Shown: positions 41,680 to 49,985 of the stretch, piece by piece
How the letters are laid out: each line of letters begins with the position of its first letter
Numbering within the stretch: position 1 is the stretch's first letter
Origin: Mucilaginibacter pedocola
GTDB lineage: Bacteria > Bacteroidota > Bacteroidia > Sphingobacteriales > Sphingobacteriaceae
DNA: 64,000 nucleotides
Assembly: GCF_002013915.1 (NCBI RefSeq)
Contig: NZ_MBTF01000023.1
Location: 310,001-374,000 of the forward strand
Direction of reading: 5' to 3'
The notes under the pieces: model-generated
What the model was told of the DNA's origin: nothing
Seen by the model: only the letters and a program-made list of their open reading frames with translations
Databases searched by the model: none
Translations under genes and position numbers: made by a program

Positions 41680-42163
41680 CAAAATATTATTTTCTGAACC
41701 CGGGCTTAATTGAAACCAAGGAGAGGCAGGATATTACCTAAACCTTATCCAATAAATTCTGCTTGTCCGGTGGTACTTTTAACGTTCGGGTTCAGAAAAT
41801 TTCCTCTTTCTTGATCGCTGCCGCGAGTTTAGCGAAGCGTAACTCGTGGTTGGGCACAAAGCAAGCATCCTGCTTGCGAATAGCGCTTTCTTCTGGACTC
41901 GAATTAAACGAATTTTTAGAATGGGTAGAATAAAGGCTGCCGGAATCGTTCTGCTAAAATTCGATCAATTCCCCAAATTCGAGTTCAGACAAAAAAAATC
42001 TTCATCCTTTCGCCGACGCATTTTCGCCGTTCACCGACATATTCCCGCCATACGTCTAATACAGCCAAAACTGCTGTAACGTTTCTTTCTGCCACTCGTC
42101 ATATTGATGTATTTAAAAACGAAAGAAAATAACAATAACACTCACTATCAAAATATTATAACC
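41680..42163. repeat. Repeat-rich intergenic region (inverted repeat 41689-41800 and others)
   Basis: 484 bp without a convincing gene. ATTTTCTGAACCCG (41689-41702) pairs exactly with CGGGTTCAGAAAAT (41787-41800). Then CGAGTTTAGCGAAGCGTAACTCG (41824-41846, shown as arms CGAGTT/AACTCG) and GCAAGCA/TGCTTGC (41861-41877) form further hairpins. A 77-codon frame at 41846-42079 is basic and low in structure, probably chance. Confidence 0.65.
41898..41922. repeat. 25-nt dispersed repeat, partner of 9723-9747
   Basis: Identical to the reverse complement of 9723-9747 over 25 bases (core GAATTAAACGAATTTTTAG). Confidence 0.7.
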
Positions 42164-42769
42164 ATGAAAACTCAAATATTAACCATCGCCACCATAGTTA
42201 CTTTAGCCTTAGGTACCGTAACGACTACTTTCGCTAAAACACAAAATAACAACGAAGAAGTAGCCACCGTTTTAAACAACGTGAGCCAGATAAACAAGAT
42301 CGAAGTTCGCGGTAACGTGGAGTTGTTCGTAAGCGATGGCAGCGCCGACCAGGTAAAAGTTTACAACCGCTACTATGCCGAAAGCGCCATGGTGCAAAAT
42401 GAGAACGGCGTATTACGCATTGCATCATACACCAACAAACCATTGGTAGTTTGGGTAACCGCTGCCGACTTGCGCAACATTGCTGCTTATGATAATGCTC
42501 AAGTAAAATCATTCGGTAACCTGTCAAAGATCGACCTGAATGTTGCCTTGTACAACAACGCTTCAGCTAAACTTGACTTAGATGCCTACAAAGCCAGCAT
42601 CACTGTGAACGACCGCGCTAAAGCCGATGTTGCCGGTACCGTAACCGAGTACAGCGTAACCCGCGACCAAAGCGCCACCATCAACAGTAGCAACGTGGTA
42701 GCCACAAACAAAACCGATAACGTTACTAACAAATTCGCGGTAGCAAAAACAGATGTAGCCGTATTGTAA
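42164..42769 (+). CDS. GIN-domain (DUF2807) exported protein
   Basis: The 201-residue protein starts at ATG 42164; the longer in-frame extension is AT-rich and lacks sense. The signal peptide ends near TTTFAKT. The GIN domain ('head GIN', formerly putative autotransporter adhesin head) shows NKIEVRGNVELFVSDGSADQ, VLRIASYTNKPLVVWVTAAD, and the repeated NAS/N-rich beta turns LYNNASAKLDLDAYKASITV. A beta-helix of the single-stranded type is expected. Such proteins are very common in Bacteroidetes; the cellular role is unknown. A terminator follows. Confidence 0.85.
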   Translation: MKTQILTIATIVTLALGTVTTTFAKTQNNNEEVATVLNNVSQINKIEVRGNVELFVSDGSADQVKVYNRYYAESAMVQNENGVLRIASYTNKPLVVWVTAADLRNIAAYDNAQVKSFGNLSKIDLNVALYNNASAKLDLDAYKASITVNDRAKADVAGTVTEYSVTRDQSATINSSNVVATNKTDNVTNKFAVAKTDVAVL

Positions 42770-42809
42770 GCACTACTTTTGCAAAAGTTCAACATATATT
42801 CCAACGGAG

Positions 42810-42838
42810 AGCCATCGTGTAAACGGTGGCTTTTTTTG
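42810..42838 (+). terminator. Terminator of the GIN-domain gene
   Basis: Stem AGCCATCG/CGGTGGCT (one G-T pair), 6-nt loop, then seven T. Confidence 0.9.
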
Positions 42839-42845
42839 TGCCCCC

Positions 42846-43016
42846 ATGTCATCCCGAACGAGCTGTGTTGGGTTGGCGCGTAAGAGCGAGGAGGGAACTT
42901 AGACGCTACGCAAATCCACAATGCAAATACGCTCATGCAAAGATTTCATGCTTTTCGTCAAAGATCTCTCACCCTCTCTCGCTCGAGCCCCGCGCTTCAG
43001 GGATTCGAGATGACAT
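42846..43016. repeat. Repeat family A, copy 4 (full length, 171 bp, 13-bp ends)
   Basis: Left end ATGTCATCCCGAA (42846-42858) and right end TTCGAGATGACAT (43004-43016) are reverse complements except for one base. Inside are GAGGAGGGAACTTAGACGCT, CAAATCCACAATGCAAA and CGCTTCAGGGATTCGAGATG. This copy best defines the family. It is non-coding and sits directly after the terminator. Confidence 0.8.
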
Positions 43017-43116
43017 CGGGGACAGGGCGACGCAAAGAGAAATCCTGCTTAAATCCTTCCATCCCTTAATCCTGTTCTTTTTGCTAGCTTAGGCATTTAA
43101 CCCAACCCACCGAATC

Positions 43117-44670
43117 ATGTTTAAACCACGCCCCATTCTCGCGTTTGCGTTTGCCGCATTATCCGTAACTACCGCCAAGGCCCAAATGGCTCCTGCCAAA
43201 ATAGACAGCCTGGCTCAATTGGCACTAAAAACATTTGATGTACCGGGCATTGCCGTGGCTGTGGTAAAGGACGGAAAACTGGTGTACTCCAATGGCTACG
43301 GTGTGGCATCGCTGCGCACACAGAAGAAGGTAGACGGCAACACCCTGTTTGGCATTGCATCTAACAGTAAAGCTTTTACTACAGCTGCCATAGGTATGCT
43401 GGTTGATGAGGGCAAACTGCAACTGGATGATAAGGTTACCGACTACATCCCCGAGTTTAAAATGTTCGACCCGTATGTTACCGCGGAGTTTACCATTCGC
43501 GACTTGCTTACCCACCGCAGCGGGCTTGGCTTAGGTGCGGGCGACTTAATGATATTCCCGGATTCGACGGACTTTACGATTAAAGACATTATCCATAACC
43601 TGCGTTACCTGAAACCCGTGAGCAGTTTCCGCAGCAAGTTCGATTACGATAACCAGCTTTATATTGTAGCCGGCGAAGTTATTAAACGCGTAAGCGGCAT
43701 GAGCTGGGAGGATTTTATAGAGAACCGCATCATGAAGCCCCTTCAAATGACGGGCAGCTTTGCATCATACAGTCGCATGAAGAATACAAAGAATTATATT
43801 GATGCTCATGCTCCTGTGGATGGCAAAGTAGTGGTAATTCCGCGCAACACCAGCGAACCCACCAACGCAGCCGGCGGCATTTACAGCAGCGTAAACGACT
43901 TGGCCAAGTGGGCTATTATGCAAATGAACGACGGTAAATATGGCGACGGGCTAAGCAAAACTTTATTCAGCAGCGCCATACACCGCCAGATGTGGACAGT
44001 ACAAACACCGTTGCCCGTGGGTGGCCCCGGCCCTTACAACGCTCATTTTGCGGGCTACGGGTTGGGTTGGTTTTTGAACGATGCTAAGGGCTACCTGAGG
44101 GCAAGCCATACTGGCGGGCTGGATGGTATGGTAACGCAGGTCACGCTGTTCCCCGAAATAAAGCTGGGTATTATTGTGCTTACCAACCAGCAGTCGGGCG
44201 GGGCGTTCAGCGCGGTTACCAACGAGATATTGGATACTTACATTGGCCATACCGGTAAAGACTGGGTGAAACTATACAGCGATAGGGAAAAAGAAGCATC
44301 GGCAGGAGCAGGTACGGTGGTGGCCGACGTTTGGAAACAAGTAGAAAGCCAAAAGAAAACTGCAATTGTGGATAGCTTATACATCGGAACCTACCATGAT
44401 AACTGGCTTGGCGATGCCACCATAAGCCAAAAGAATGGCCAGCTTTGGTTCGCGGCCAAACGCTCGCCGCATTTAACCGGGCAAATGTTCTTTTACAAAG
44501 GCAACACGTTTGTAGTAAAATGGAACAAACGAAGCATGGATGCAGACGCCTTTGCCATGTTCACAACCGACGAGAACGGCAAACCAACAGGCTTAAAAAT
44601 GAAAGCCATAAGCCCCGCTACAGATTTTAGCTATGATTTTCAGGATTTGGATTTCACCAAAACGAAGTAA
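43117..44670 (+). CDS. Serine hydrolase, class C beta-lactamase fold
   Basis: The 517-residue exported protein has a signal peptide near TAKAQ. The catalytic SxxK motif is Ser82-Asn-Ser-Lys85 (FGIASNSKAFTTAAIGML), with the second motif Tyr-Asp-Asn in FDYDNQLYIVAGEVI (a YxN-type element) and a later HTGGLDGMVT (the HTG equivalent of KTG). The N-terminal domain (about 25-385) is followed by a C-terminal beta domain, which may be DUF3471-like (YIGTYHDNWLGDATISQKNG). Family members include esterases, DD-peptidases and penicillin-binding proteins, so beta-lactam resistance cannot be concluded. A small secreted protein gene follows after 10 bp. Confidence 0.88.
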   Translation: MFKPRPILAFAFAALSVTTAKAQMAPAKIDSLAQLALKTFDVPGIAVAVVKDGKLVYSNGYGVASLRTQKKVDGNTLFGIASNSKAFTTAAIGMLVDEGKLQLDDKVTDYIPEFKMFDPYVTAEFTIRDLLTHRSGLGLGAGDLMIFPDSTDFTIKDIIHNLRYLKPVSSFRSKFDYDNQLYIVAGEVIKRVSGMSWEDFIENRIMKPLQMTGSFASYSRMKNTKNYIDAHAPVDGKVVVIPRNTSEPTNAAGGIYSSVNDLAKWAIMQMNDGKYGDGLSKTLFSSAIHRQMWTVQTPLPVGGPGPYNAHFAGYGLGWFLNDAKGYLRASHTGGLDGMVTQVTLFPEIKLGIIVLTNQQSGGAFSAVTNEILDTYIGHTGKDWVKLYSDREKEASAGAGTVVADVWKQVESQKKTAIVDSLYIGTYHDNWLGDATISQKNGQLWFAAKRSPHLTGQMFFYKGNTFVVKWNKRSMDADAFAMFTTDENGKPTGLKMKAISPATDFSYDFQDLDFTKTK

Positions 44671-44680
44671 TATACTGACG

Positions 44681-45265
44681 ATGAAAAAGCTGCTTTTCGG
44701 TATTCTATTTTTACTCGTATTTTCAAACACCTACGCCCAACCAGAGATAGCAAGGAAAGATTGGAGCCGCCTTGTGGACATGATTGTTGCGGAAGACTGG
44801 GTGCCCGCCAATAAATTATCTTTATCTTTTTTAAGCAGTATTCCTTTCACAGAAGTAAACAGCCGGGAGGCGTCGAAGTTGCGGTATATGTACATACTTT
44901 CCGAAGCTGGCCTGCTAAGTACCGGTAAGGTTACCAAATCTGAAGTATTAAGTAGCGTAACGGGTTTTGTTGGTAAGCCTGTTTGGCTTCCCGCGTATCC
45001 GATATCCCAAAAACGCGAGTCAGACTCGTATACAGCAGACCTAAATGCCCCCGATACTTTAACGCTGACGGAGGGCAATACAGAGGACGATGTGGTGTTT
45101 ACGTTATATCGCATAGTATTGAAAAACAAGTGGACCGTTGCGGACGTACAAGCAAATACCGGTAAAACATGGCGATTTGGCGGGAATGTTAAGTCTGTTG
45201 CTGTAAAAAGCAAACGATTAGAAATCATTATTGAAGATGCCATAGCAGAAGAGCCGCGGAAATAA
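44681..45265 (+). CDS. Exported hypothetical protein
   Basis: The 194-residue protein starts at ATG 44681, 10 bp after the serine hydrolase stop; an upstream in-frame start would overlap that gene. The signal peptide is MKKLLFGILFLLVFSNTYAQ. The mature part has no domain I recognise. It has a helical N-terminal half (ARKDWSRLVDMIVAEDWVPA) and a beta-rich C-terminal half (DVVFTLYRIVLKNKWTVADV). Probably co-transcribed with the serine hydrolase. Confidence 0.65.
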   Translation: MKKLLFGILFLLVFSNTYAQPEIARKDWSRLVDMIVAEDWVPANKLSLSFLSSIPFTEVNSREASKLRYMYILSEAGLLSTGKVTKSEVLSSVTGFVGKPVWLPAYPISQKRESDSYTADLNAPDTLTLTEGNTEDDVVFTLYRIVLKNKWTVADVQANTGKTWRFGGNVKSVAVKSKRLEIIIEDAIAEEPRK

Positions 45266-45301
45266 ATTCATTTAGGAATGGCTTTTTCTTCCGGAGTTAA
45301 G

Positions 45302-45577
45302 TCAGCTTAATTCTACACATTTAATGATGTGGTGCTTCACCAACCCCTGCATCAGCGCCTCGGTATCAAAACCTTTCCCAAAGTCGAAACAAATGCTGCC
45401 ATTACAAGTGCTCACATTGCAAACACCCATTTCAAAAGCAAAAGTAAGGCCGTTAAACTCTCCTGATGTTACCGCAAGGGTTTCATCATCGCGCAGCTCA
45501 ACCGTATTGCTTAAGCTGTTGAAGAAACGGCATAACACTTTAATGTGCGGGTAGTTGTTTATCGATCGTACTATCAT
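45302..45577 (-). CDS. Small cysteine-containing protein, unknown function
   Basis: The 91-residue protein is the last gene of a minus-strand operon. Its ATG overlaps the stop codon of the SDR gene by one base (TGATG), a sign of translational coupling. Cysteines are placed as LCRFF, then GVCNVSTCNGSICFDFG and KCVE, which suggests a metal or disulphide site. There is no signal peptide. I do not recognise a family. Confidence 0.6.
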   Translation of the reverse strand: MIVRSINNYPHIKVLCRFFNSLSNTVELRDDETLAVTSGEFNGLTFAFEMGVCNVSTCNGSICFDFGKGFDTEALMQGLVKHHIIKCVELS

Positions 45578-46368
45578 CAGCTTTTTAGTATGAGTTTTAA
45601 ACGGTTCCTGATAATGCTCTCTTTAACAACGCCCGGGAGCATGCTGTTTAGTAAAACCAAAAAGCGATTAGCCAGCCCGGGGATGATCTCTTTTTTACCC
45701 TTCAGCAGCCCGTCGATAGCTATGCGCGCTACGTCTTCCGCTTCCATAATGGTGGCTTTGCCTATGCCTTTCAGCTTGTTGTTCATCACCAGCAATTCGG
45801 GCTTGGTGTTGATGCCGCCGGGGCTGAGCAGGCTGATGCGCACCTTACTGCCCGACAGTTCCAGTTGCAGGCACTTGGTAAAATAACGGATGAACGATTT
45901 GGTGGCACCATAAACCTGTTTCTTGGGTACCACAAACAAGCCGCCCAGGCTGCCTACATTCAGGATGTATGATGTTTCTGCCTTATCGCATTGCTCTAAA
46001 AACAACCGCGTGAGCAAAACAGGCGTTATTACGTTCAGCTCTATCTGTTTTTTGTAGAAGAGGATGTTCTTATCCTCGAACCAGGCCCAGTTGCCCAGCC
46101 CGGCATTGTTAATAAGCATGTGCGCGGTAATGCCCGTTAGGTGCAGGTAATTGAAGATGCCGGGGTAGGCATCGGCATCAGTAAGGTCCATTTCCAGTTC
46201 GTCTACCCGGATGTTGAAGTTTTTGCGGATGTAAGAAGCCAGTTGCGGCAAACTCGAACCGGGGAGGGCAACCAGTACTAAATTAAAATTGCGCTGCGCC
46301 AGTTCAATGGCGAACGATTTACCAAGCCCCTCGCTGGCACCGGTAATAATGGCAGTTAATTGTGGCAT
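45577..46368 (-). CDS. Short-chain dehydrogenase/reductase
   Basis: The 263-residue classical SDR has the NAD(P)-binding motif TGASEGLGKSFA (about 8-19), the NAG motif (INNAGLGNW, about 85-93) and the catalytic Tyr-x-x-x-Lys as YGATK (about 153-157), preceded by the Ser in LNVGSLGGLF. Substrate is unknown. It lies 5 bp downstream of the epimerase gene (46374) and is coupled to the 91-residue gene, so the three form an operon. A lipid or sugar reductase role is possible, but not supported further. Confidence 0.9.
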   Translation of the reverse strand: MPQLTAIITGASEGLGKSFAIELAQRNFNLVLVALPGSSLPQLASYIRKNFNIRVDELEMDLTDADAYPGIFNYLHLTGITAHMLINNAGLGNWAWFEDKNILFYKKQIELNVITPVLLTRLFLEQCDKAETSYILNVGSLGGLFVVPKKQVYGATKSFIRYFTKCLQLELSGSKVRISLLSPGGINTKPELLVMNNKLKGIGKATIMEAEDVARIAIDGLLKGKKEIIPGLANRFLVLLNSMLPGVVKESIIRNRLKLILKS

Positions 46369-46373
46369 ATATT

Positions 46374-47357
46374 TCAGGCTTGTTTCAGGTAATTAACGGT
46401 GCGTTGCATGGCATCTGCAAACGGGGTAATGCGGTAGCCCAATTGCGTGGTGGCTTTTTGACTGCTGTATTTTTGATCGAATTTGAGGCGGTCGGCAAAC
46501 TCGGGCAGAAAGAAAGGCGGTAGGCCGGTTAGCTGTGTTTTAACACGCTCGATATGGCTATAAAATTTAATAACCTTTTGCGGTACACGCACGAGGTTAT
46601 GTTTAATTCCCGAAACATTCTTTACAGTATCGAAAAACTGGTTGAAACTAATATCCTCTCCGCCCAGAATATAGCGGTTGCCTTTTATGCCCTTGTCCAT
46701 AGCGGCTATGTGGCCAGCAACCACATCGGGCAGGTAGGCGTAATTAGCCACCTGTTCGCCGCTGCCCGGTATTACGCGCCATTTGCCTTTTAAATAGCCG
46801 CCAACCATTTTGCTTACAGTATTGCTATCGGTAACAGGTCCCTCGCCAAAAACGCGCGACGGATTTACGGTAACTGCATCCAGTCCACGGTTTACAAATT
46901 GTTGCACCTCCAGCTCGGCCAGGTATTTGGTGCGCTCGTACGCAATGGGGAAACCCACAATGCGCGGTTCATCCTCGCTTAGCGGGAAGTTGAGGGTTGG
47001 CCCCCAAACGCCGCAGGTACTGGTGTAAACCACGCGCTTTACATCCGCATCGGCTGCGGCTTGCAGCACATTGCGTGTGCCGGTAACATTGGTCTCGTAA
47101 AAGTCATCCGGGTTTCGGCACCACATTTTGGCAAGTGCGGCCGTGTGGTAAACTTCGGTAACGCCCTGCATAGCTTTCTTCAGGCTTGCCGGATAAAGAA
47201 TATCGCCCTGAACGGGAGTAATATTAGGGTGTTTAATAAGCAGGGGATGCCCGGTATTGCGGCAAAGCGCCTTTACACGGTTACCTTGTTCGGCCAAAGC
47301 GAGGCAAAGTTGGCGGCCAATGAAGCCCGTTGCGCCGGTTACTAAAATTGTTCTCAT
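46374..47357 (-). CDS. NAD-dependent epimerase/dehydratase (extended SDR)
   Basis: The 327-residue protein starts at ATG 47357 (MRTILVTGATGFIG); the longer frame would add 40 unlikely residues. Features: Rossmann motif VTGATGFIGRQL (about 5-16), VYHTAALAKMWCRN, the Ser/Thr before the active site (VVYTSTCGVWG), and the catalytic Tyr-x-x-x-Lys as YERTK. The C-terminal half resembles dihydroflavonol-4-reductase-like or hopanoid-associated sugar epimerases (VNPSRVFGEGPVTDSNTVSK). It leads the operon with the SDR gene. Confidence 0.88.
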   Translation of the reverse strand: MRTILVTGATGFIGRQLCLALAEQGNRVKALCRNTGHPLLIKHPNITPVQGDILYPASLKKAMQGVTEVYHTAALAKMWCRNPDDFYETNVTGTRNVLQAAADADVKRVVYTSTCGVWGPTLNFPLSEDEPRIVGFPIAYERTKYLAELEVQQFVNRGLDAVTVNPSRVFGEGPVTDSNTVSKMVGGYLKGKWRVIPGSGEQVANYAYLPDVVAGHIAAMDKGIKGNRYILGGEDISFNQFFDTVKNVSGIKHNLVRVPQKVIKFYSHIERVKTQLTGLPPFFLPEFADRLKFDQKYSSQKATTQLGYRITPFADAMQRTVNYLKQA

Positions 47358-47503
47358 AGATAGATTACAAGACAGGATGGGTTTACCCCTATGCAACACG
47401 AATTTATTTGCGGAGTTAGTTAACAGGATTAAGGGAAGGATACGATTAGGCAGGATTTTTTTGGGCACCGATTCCAACGATTAGATTTGATTTCACTGAT
47501 TTG

Positions 47504-47623
47504 TCTGAACCTTGATTCGCTTGATTTTGGGATTCTCTGATTAGTTGGTTTTGTAATCTGCCATATTGGATCATGATCGGCATCCATCGGATAATCCTTA
47601 AATCAAGCGAATCAGGGTTCAGA
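47504..47623. repeat. Repeat family B: 120-bp palindromic element
   Basis: The 24-bp arms at 47504-47527 and 47600-47623 (starting TCTGAACCTTGATTCGCTTG and its inverted counterpart) differ in one base. Fragments occur at 14013-14050 and 22473-22498. The element at 41689-41800 has the same TCTGAACC ends but a different interior. Confidence 0.75.
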
Positions 47624-47653
47624 ACATTAGCGATCAAAAGATGTTCCTATTTC

Positions 47654-49150
47654 ATGAACGCCATCACCCTCATCTTTCCGCACCAGTTATTCGAAAAGCA
47701 TCCGGCGGTGCATGCCTCACGGGCGATTTATTTGGTGGAAGAGTGGTTGTTTTTTAATCAGTATAGCTTCCACAAAAAGAAACTTATACTACACCGCGCA
47801 TCTATGAAGTGTTATGCGGACTATTTACTCGGTAAGGGTTTAGATATTACTTACATAGAAGCCACCGATCCGCTTGCCGATGTGTGCGAATTAGTGCCGC
47901 ATTTAGCGGGGTTGGGCGTTAAAACCATCCACTACGCCCATGTGGCGGATGATTGGCTGGAGAAACGCCTCGATAGTTGTTGTGCCGGGCACGGTATACA
48001 ACTTGCCGAATACCGCAGCCCCAACTGGCTCAATAGTACAGATGATGTTGCGGAGTTCTTCGACGGGCGTAAAACTTATTTTCAAACCGATTTTTACATA
48101 GCGCAGCGTAAACAGCGGAATATTTTGCTCGAGATAAACGGCACTCCCATTGGCGGCAAGTGGACCTACGATACAGAGAACCGCCTCAAATTCCCGAAGA
48201 ACGAGGTAGTTCCTTTGCTGAATGTACCTTCGCCAAATAAGTATATTGATGAGGCCGCTGTCTGGGTAGATAAAAATTACCCCGATAATTACGGCAGCAC
48301 CGCATCGCCTTTTGGTAACCTCGGTGGCTTTTACCCCATTAATTTTAAAGAGGCCGAACGATGGCTGGATGATTTTTTGAAACAGCGCTTTGGCAATTTT
48401 GGTGTTTATGAAGATGCCATGGTGGCAGGCGAAAGTTTCCTGTACCATTCGGTGCTAACGCCTATGCTGAATATCGGGCTGCTTAACCCTCAGCAAATTA
48501 TTGATAGGGTATTGGAGTTTGCAGGTGAAAACGATGTGCCGCTAAATTCGCTCGAGGGTTTCATCAGGCAGGTAATGGGCTGGCGCGAATTTATCCATAT
48601 CGTTTACGAGCGCGAGCATGTGAAGCAGCGAACCAAAAACTATTGGGGCTTTAAGCGTAAAATACCCGCATCTTTTTGGAAGGGCGAAACGGGGATATTG
48701 CCCGTTGATACCGTTATTAGAAAAGTACTGCGGACAGGCTATTCGCACCATATCGAACGGCTGATGGTGATGGGGAACTTCATGCTGCTCTGCGAATTTG
48801 ACCCTCACCAGGTTTACCGCTGGTTTATGGAGATGTATGTAGATGCCTATGATTGGGTGATGGTACCCAACACCTACGGCATGACGCAGTTTGCCGACGG
48901 CGGGCTGATGATGACCAAACCCTACATCAGCAGCAGCAATTACTTAATGAAAATGGGCGACTGGCAAAAAGGACCCTGGCAGGAAATATGGGACGGCTTG
49001 TTTTGGCGCTTTATGCACGTGCACCGCAACTTCTTCCTCCAAAACCCAAGGCTGGGCATGCTGATAAAAACTTTCGATAAAATGCCGGGGGAGAAAAGGA
49101 AGGGGCATTTGGAGGTTGCGGAGAGGTTTTTATCTTCATTGGGTAAGTAG
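47654..49150 (+). CDS. Photolyase-family (FeS-BCP/PhrB-like) protein lacking the cluster cysteines
   Basis: The 498-residue protein starts at ATG 47654 (MNAITLIFPHQLFEKHP), not the longer frame from 47573. It belongs to the deoxyribodipyrimidine photolyase-related group: QVMGWREFIHIVYEREHVKQ, GYSHHIERLMVMGNFMLLCE, the FAD-binding PNTYGMTQFADGGLMMTKPY, and LFWRFMHVHRNFF. In PhrB-type (6-4) photolyases four cysteines bind a 4Fe-4S cluster. Here there is none after the LLCEF cysteine, and the segment around KMGDWQKGPWQEIWDG replaces the usual Cys-containing stretch. It may still repair DNA or sense light through FAD. Confidence 0.88.
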   Translation: MNAITLIFPHQLFEKHPAVHASRAIYLVEEWLFFNQYSFHKKKLILHRASMKCYADYLLGKGLDITYIEATDPLADVCELVPHLAGLGVKTIHYAHVADDWLEKRLDSCCAGHGIQLAEYRSPNWLNSTDDVAEFFDGRKTYFQTDFYIAQRKQRNILLEINGTPIGGKWTYDTENRLKFPKNEVVPLLNVPSPNKYIDEAAVWVDKNYPDNYGSTASPFGNLGGFYPINFKEAERWLDDFLKQRFGNFGVYEDAMVAGESFLYHSVLTPMLNIGLLNPQQIIDRVLEFAGENDVPLNSLEGFIRQVMGWREFIHIVYEREHVKQRTKNYWGFKRKIPASFWKGETGILPVDTVIRKVLRTGYSHHIERLMVMGNFMLLCEFDPHQVYRWFMEMYVDAYDWVMVPNTYGMTQFADGGLMMTKPYISSSNYLMKMGDWQKGPWQEIWDGLFWRFMHVHRNFFLQNPRLGMLIKTFDKMPGEKRKGHLEVAERFLSSLGK

Positions 49151-49154
49151 TCGA

Positions 49155-49342
49155 ATTTAACCACAGAGTTCTACACAGAGGTTCGCAGAGAGCTTTGCAA
49201 GAACACTAAGAGTTTTACGCGCTTTGTAAATATTTTTTTCTTTACGGCTTTGCGGCTTGGCGCCTTTGCGTGAAAAAAGTAGCGACGAAACAGGCTCTGT
49301 GAACCTCTGCGTTTTTTCCCTCCGTGACCTCCGTGGTTAAAT
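49155..49342. repeat. Repeat family C-like element, 188 bp
   Basis: Left end ATTTAACCACAGAG (49155-49168) and right end CTCCGTGGTTAAAT (49329-49342) are reverse complements but for one base. The interior has CTTTGCGGCTTGGCGCCTTT and CTGTGAACCTCTGCG, so the overall palindromic organisation matches the family C element at 31904. Confidence 0.75.
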
Positions 49343-49363
49343 AGCCATCATTTATTAAAAATA

Positions 49364-49387
49364 AACTTTCAAATTATTTTGAAAGTT
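49364..49387. promoter_or_regulatory. Operator palindrome of the GbsR-type regulator gene
   Basis: AACTTTCAAA and TTTGAAAGTT are perfect 10-bp arms around TTAT. The site overlaps the TTTG (-33) element at 49378-49381, so binding would block transcription. A similar site lies at 49937. Confidence 0.7.
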
Positions 49388-49399
49388 AGAAAACTTATT

Positions 49400-49407
49400 T
49401 ATATTTG
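49400..49407 (+). promoter_or_regulatory. -7 promoter box (TATATTTG) 3 nt before the GbsR-type gene
   Basis: Exact match to TAnnTTTG, 18 nt after TTTG (49378-49381), and 3 nt before ATG 49411. The transcript would start at the start codon. Confidence 0.65.
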
Positions 49408-49410
49408 TAC

Positions 49411-49917
49411 ATGCAATTACCTGAAGCAAAGAGTAAGTTTATTGAGGCCTGGGGCAAGTTGGGATCGGAGTGGGGGATAAACCGCACCATGGCGCAGGTG
49501 CATGCTTTGCTGATGGTGAGCCCAGAGGCGCTTACCACAGAGGAGATAATGGAGGAGTTGAAAATATCGCGCGGTAACGCTAATATGACTCTGCGCGACC
49601 TCATCAGCTGGGGCCTGGTAGAAAAACAACACAAGGCCGGAGAACGCAAAGAATACTTTTTTGCCGATAAAGATACCTGGAACATTGCCCGCCAGGTGGC
49701 CAAAGAACGCCGCAAACGCGAGCTGGACCCCATCATTAAAATATTGGATGAACTGAGCAAAGTAGAGGGCGATAAAAAAGACGAAGCCTTTAAAACCTTC
49801 AATAAATCGGTAAACGATATTAATAAGCTGGCTAAAAACGTGGATAAAACTTTGGAGACCATGCTGAAGGCAGAAGAGAACTGGTTTTGGGGCTCTATTT
49901 TTAAAATGTTCAAGTAA
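49411..49917 (+). CDS. GbsR/MarR-family transcriptional regulator
   Basis: The 168-residue protein starts at ATG 49411, 3 nt after the -7 box (a TTG two codons upstream is within the promoter). The winged-helix domain covers about 20-95: NRTMAQVHALLMVSPEALTT, EEIMEELKISRGNANMTLRD (recognition helix), LISWGLVEKQHKAGERKEYF. A C-terminal coiled coil follows. GbsR-type regulators control osmolyte or membrane-related genes and are sometimes autoregulated. Palindromes in front of this gene and of the next one suggest both are its targets. Confidence 0.9.
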   Translation: MQLPEAKSKFIEAWGKLGSEWGINRTMAQVHALLMVSPEALTTEEIMEELKISRGNANMTLRDLISWGLVEKQHKAGERKEYFFADKDTWNIARQVAKERRKRELDPIIKILDELSKVEGDKKDEAFKTFNKSVNDINKLAKNVDKTLETMLKAEENWFWGSIFKMFK

Positions 49918-49936
49918 CATTTTTTTGTGACTATAA

Positions 49937-49957
49937 ATTTCAAATTATACTGAAAAT
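49937..49957. promoter_or_regulatory. Second, imperfect copy of the GbsR-type operator
   Basis: ATTTCAAATTATACTGAAAAT shares TTTCAAATTAT and TGAAA with the site at 49364. It lies 29 bp upstream of the next gene (49986). Confidence 0.6.
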
Positions 49958-49985
49958 ACGATATTAACTAAACCTTATCACAATT

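Noticed and set aside
41689..41800. Terminator of the frameshifted secreted-protein gene
   Set aside because: The arms are 84 nt apart and no T run follows the structure, so a repeat element is more likely than an intrinsic terminator.
41846..42079. 77-codon basic frame in the intergenic region before the GIN gene
   Set aside because: It starts inside hairpin repeats, includes the dispersed 25-mer, and has no recognisable start signals.
43117..44670. Beta-lactamase (antibiotic resistance) gene
   Set aside because: The SxxK and HTG motifs fit class C-like serine hydrolases in general. The extra C-terminal domain and 517-residue length point to an esterase or peptidase, so resistance is not supported.
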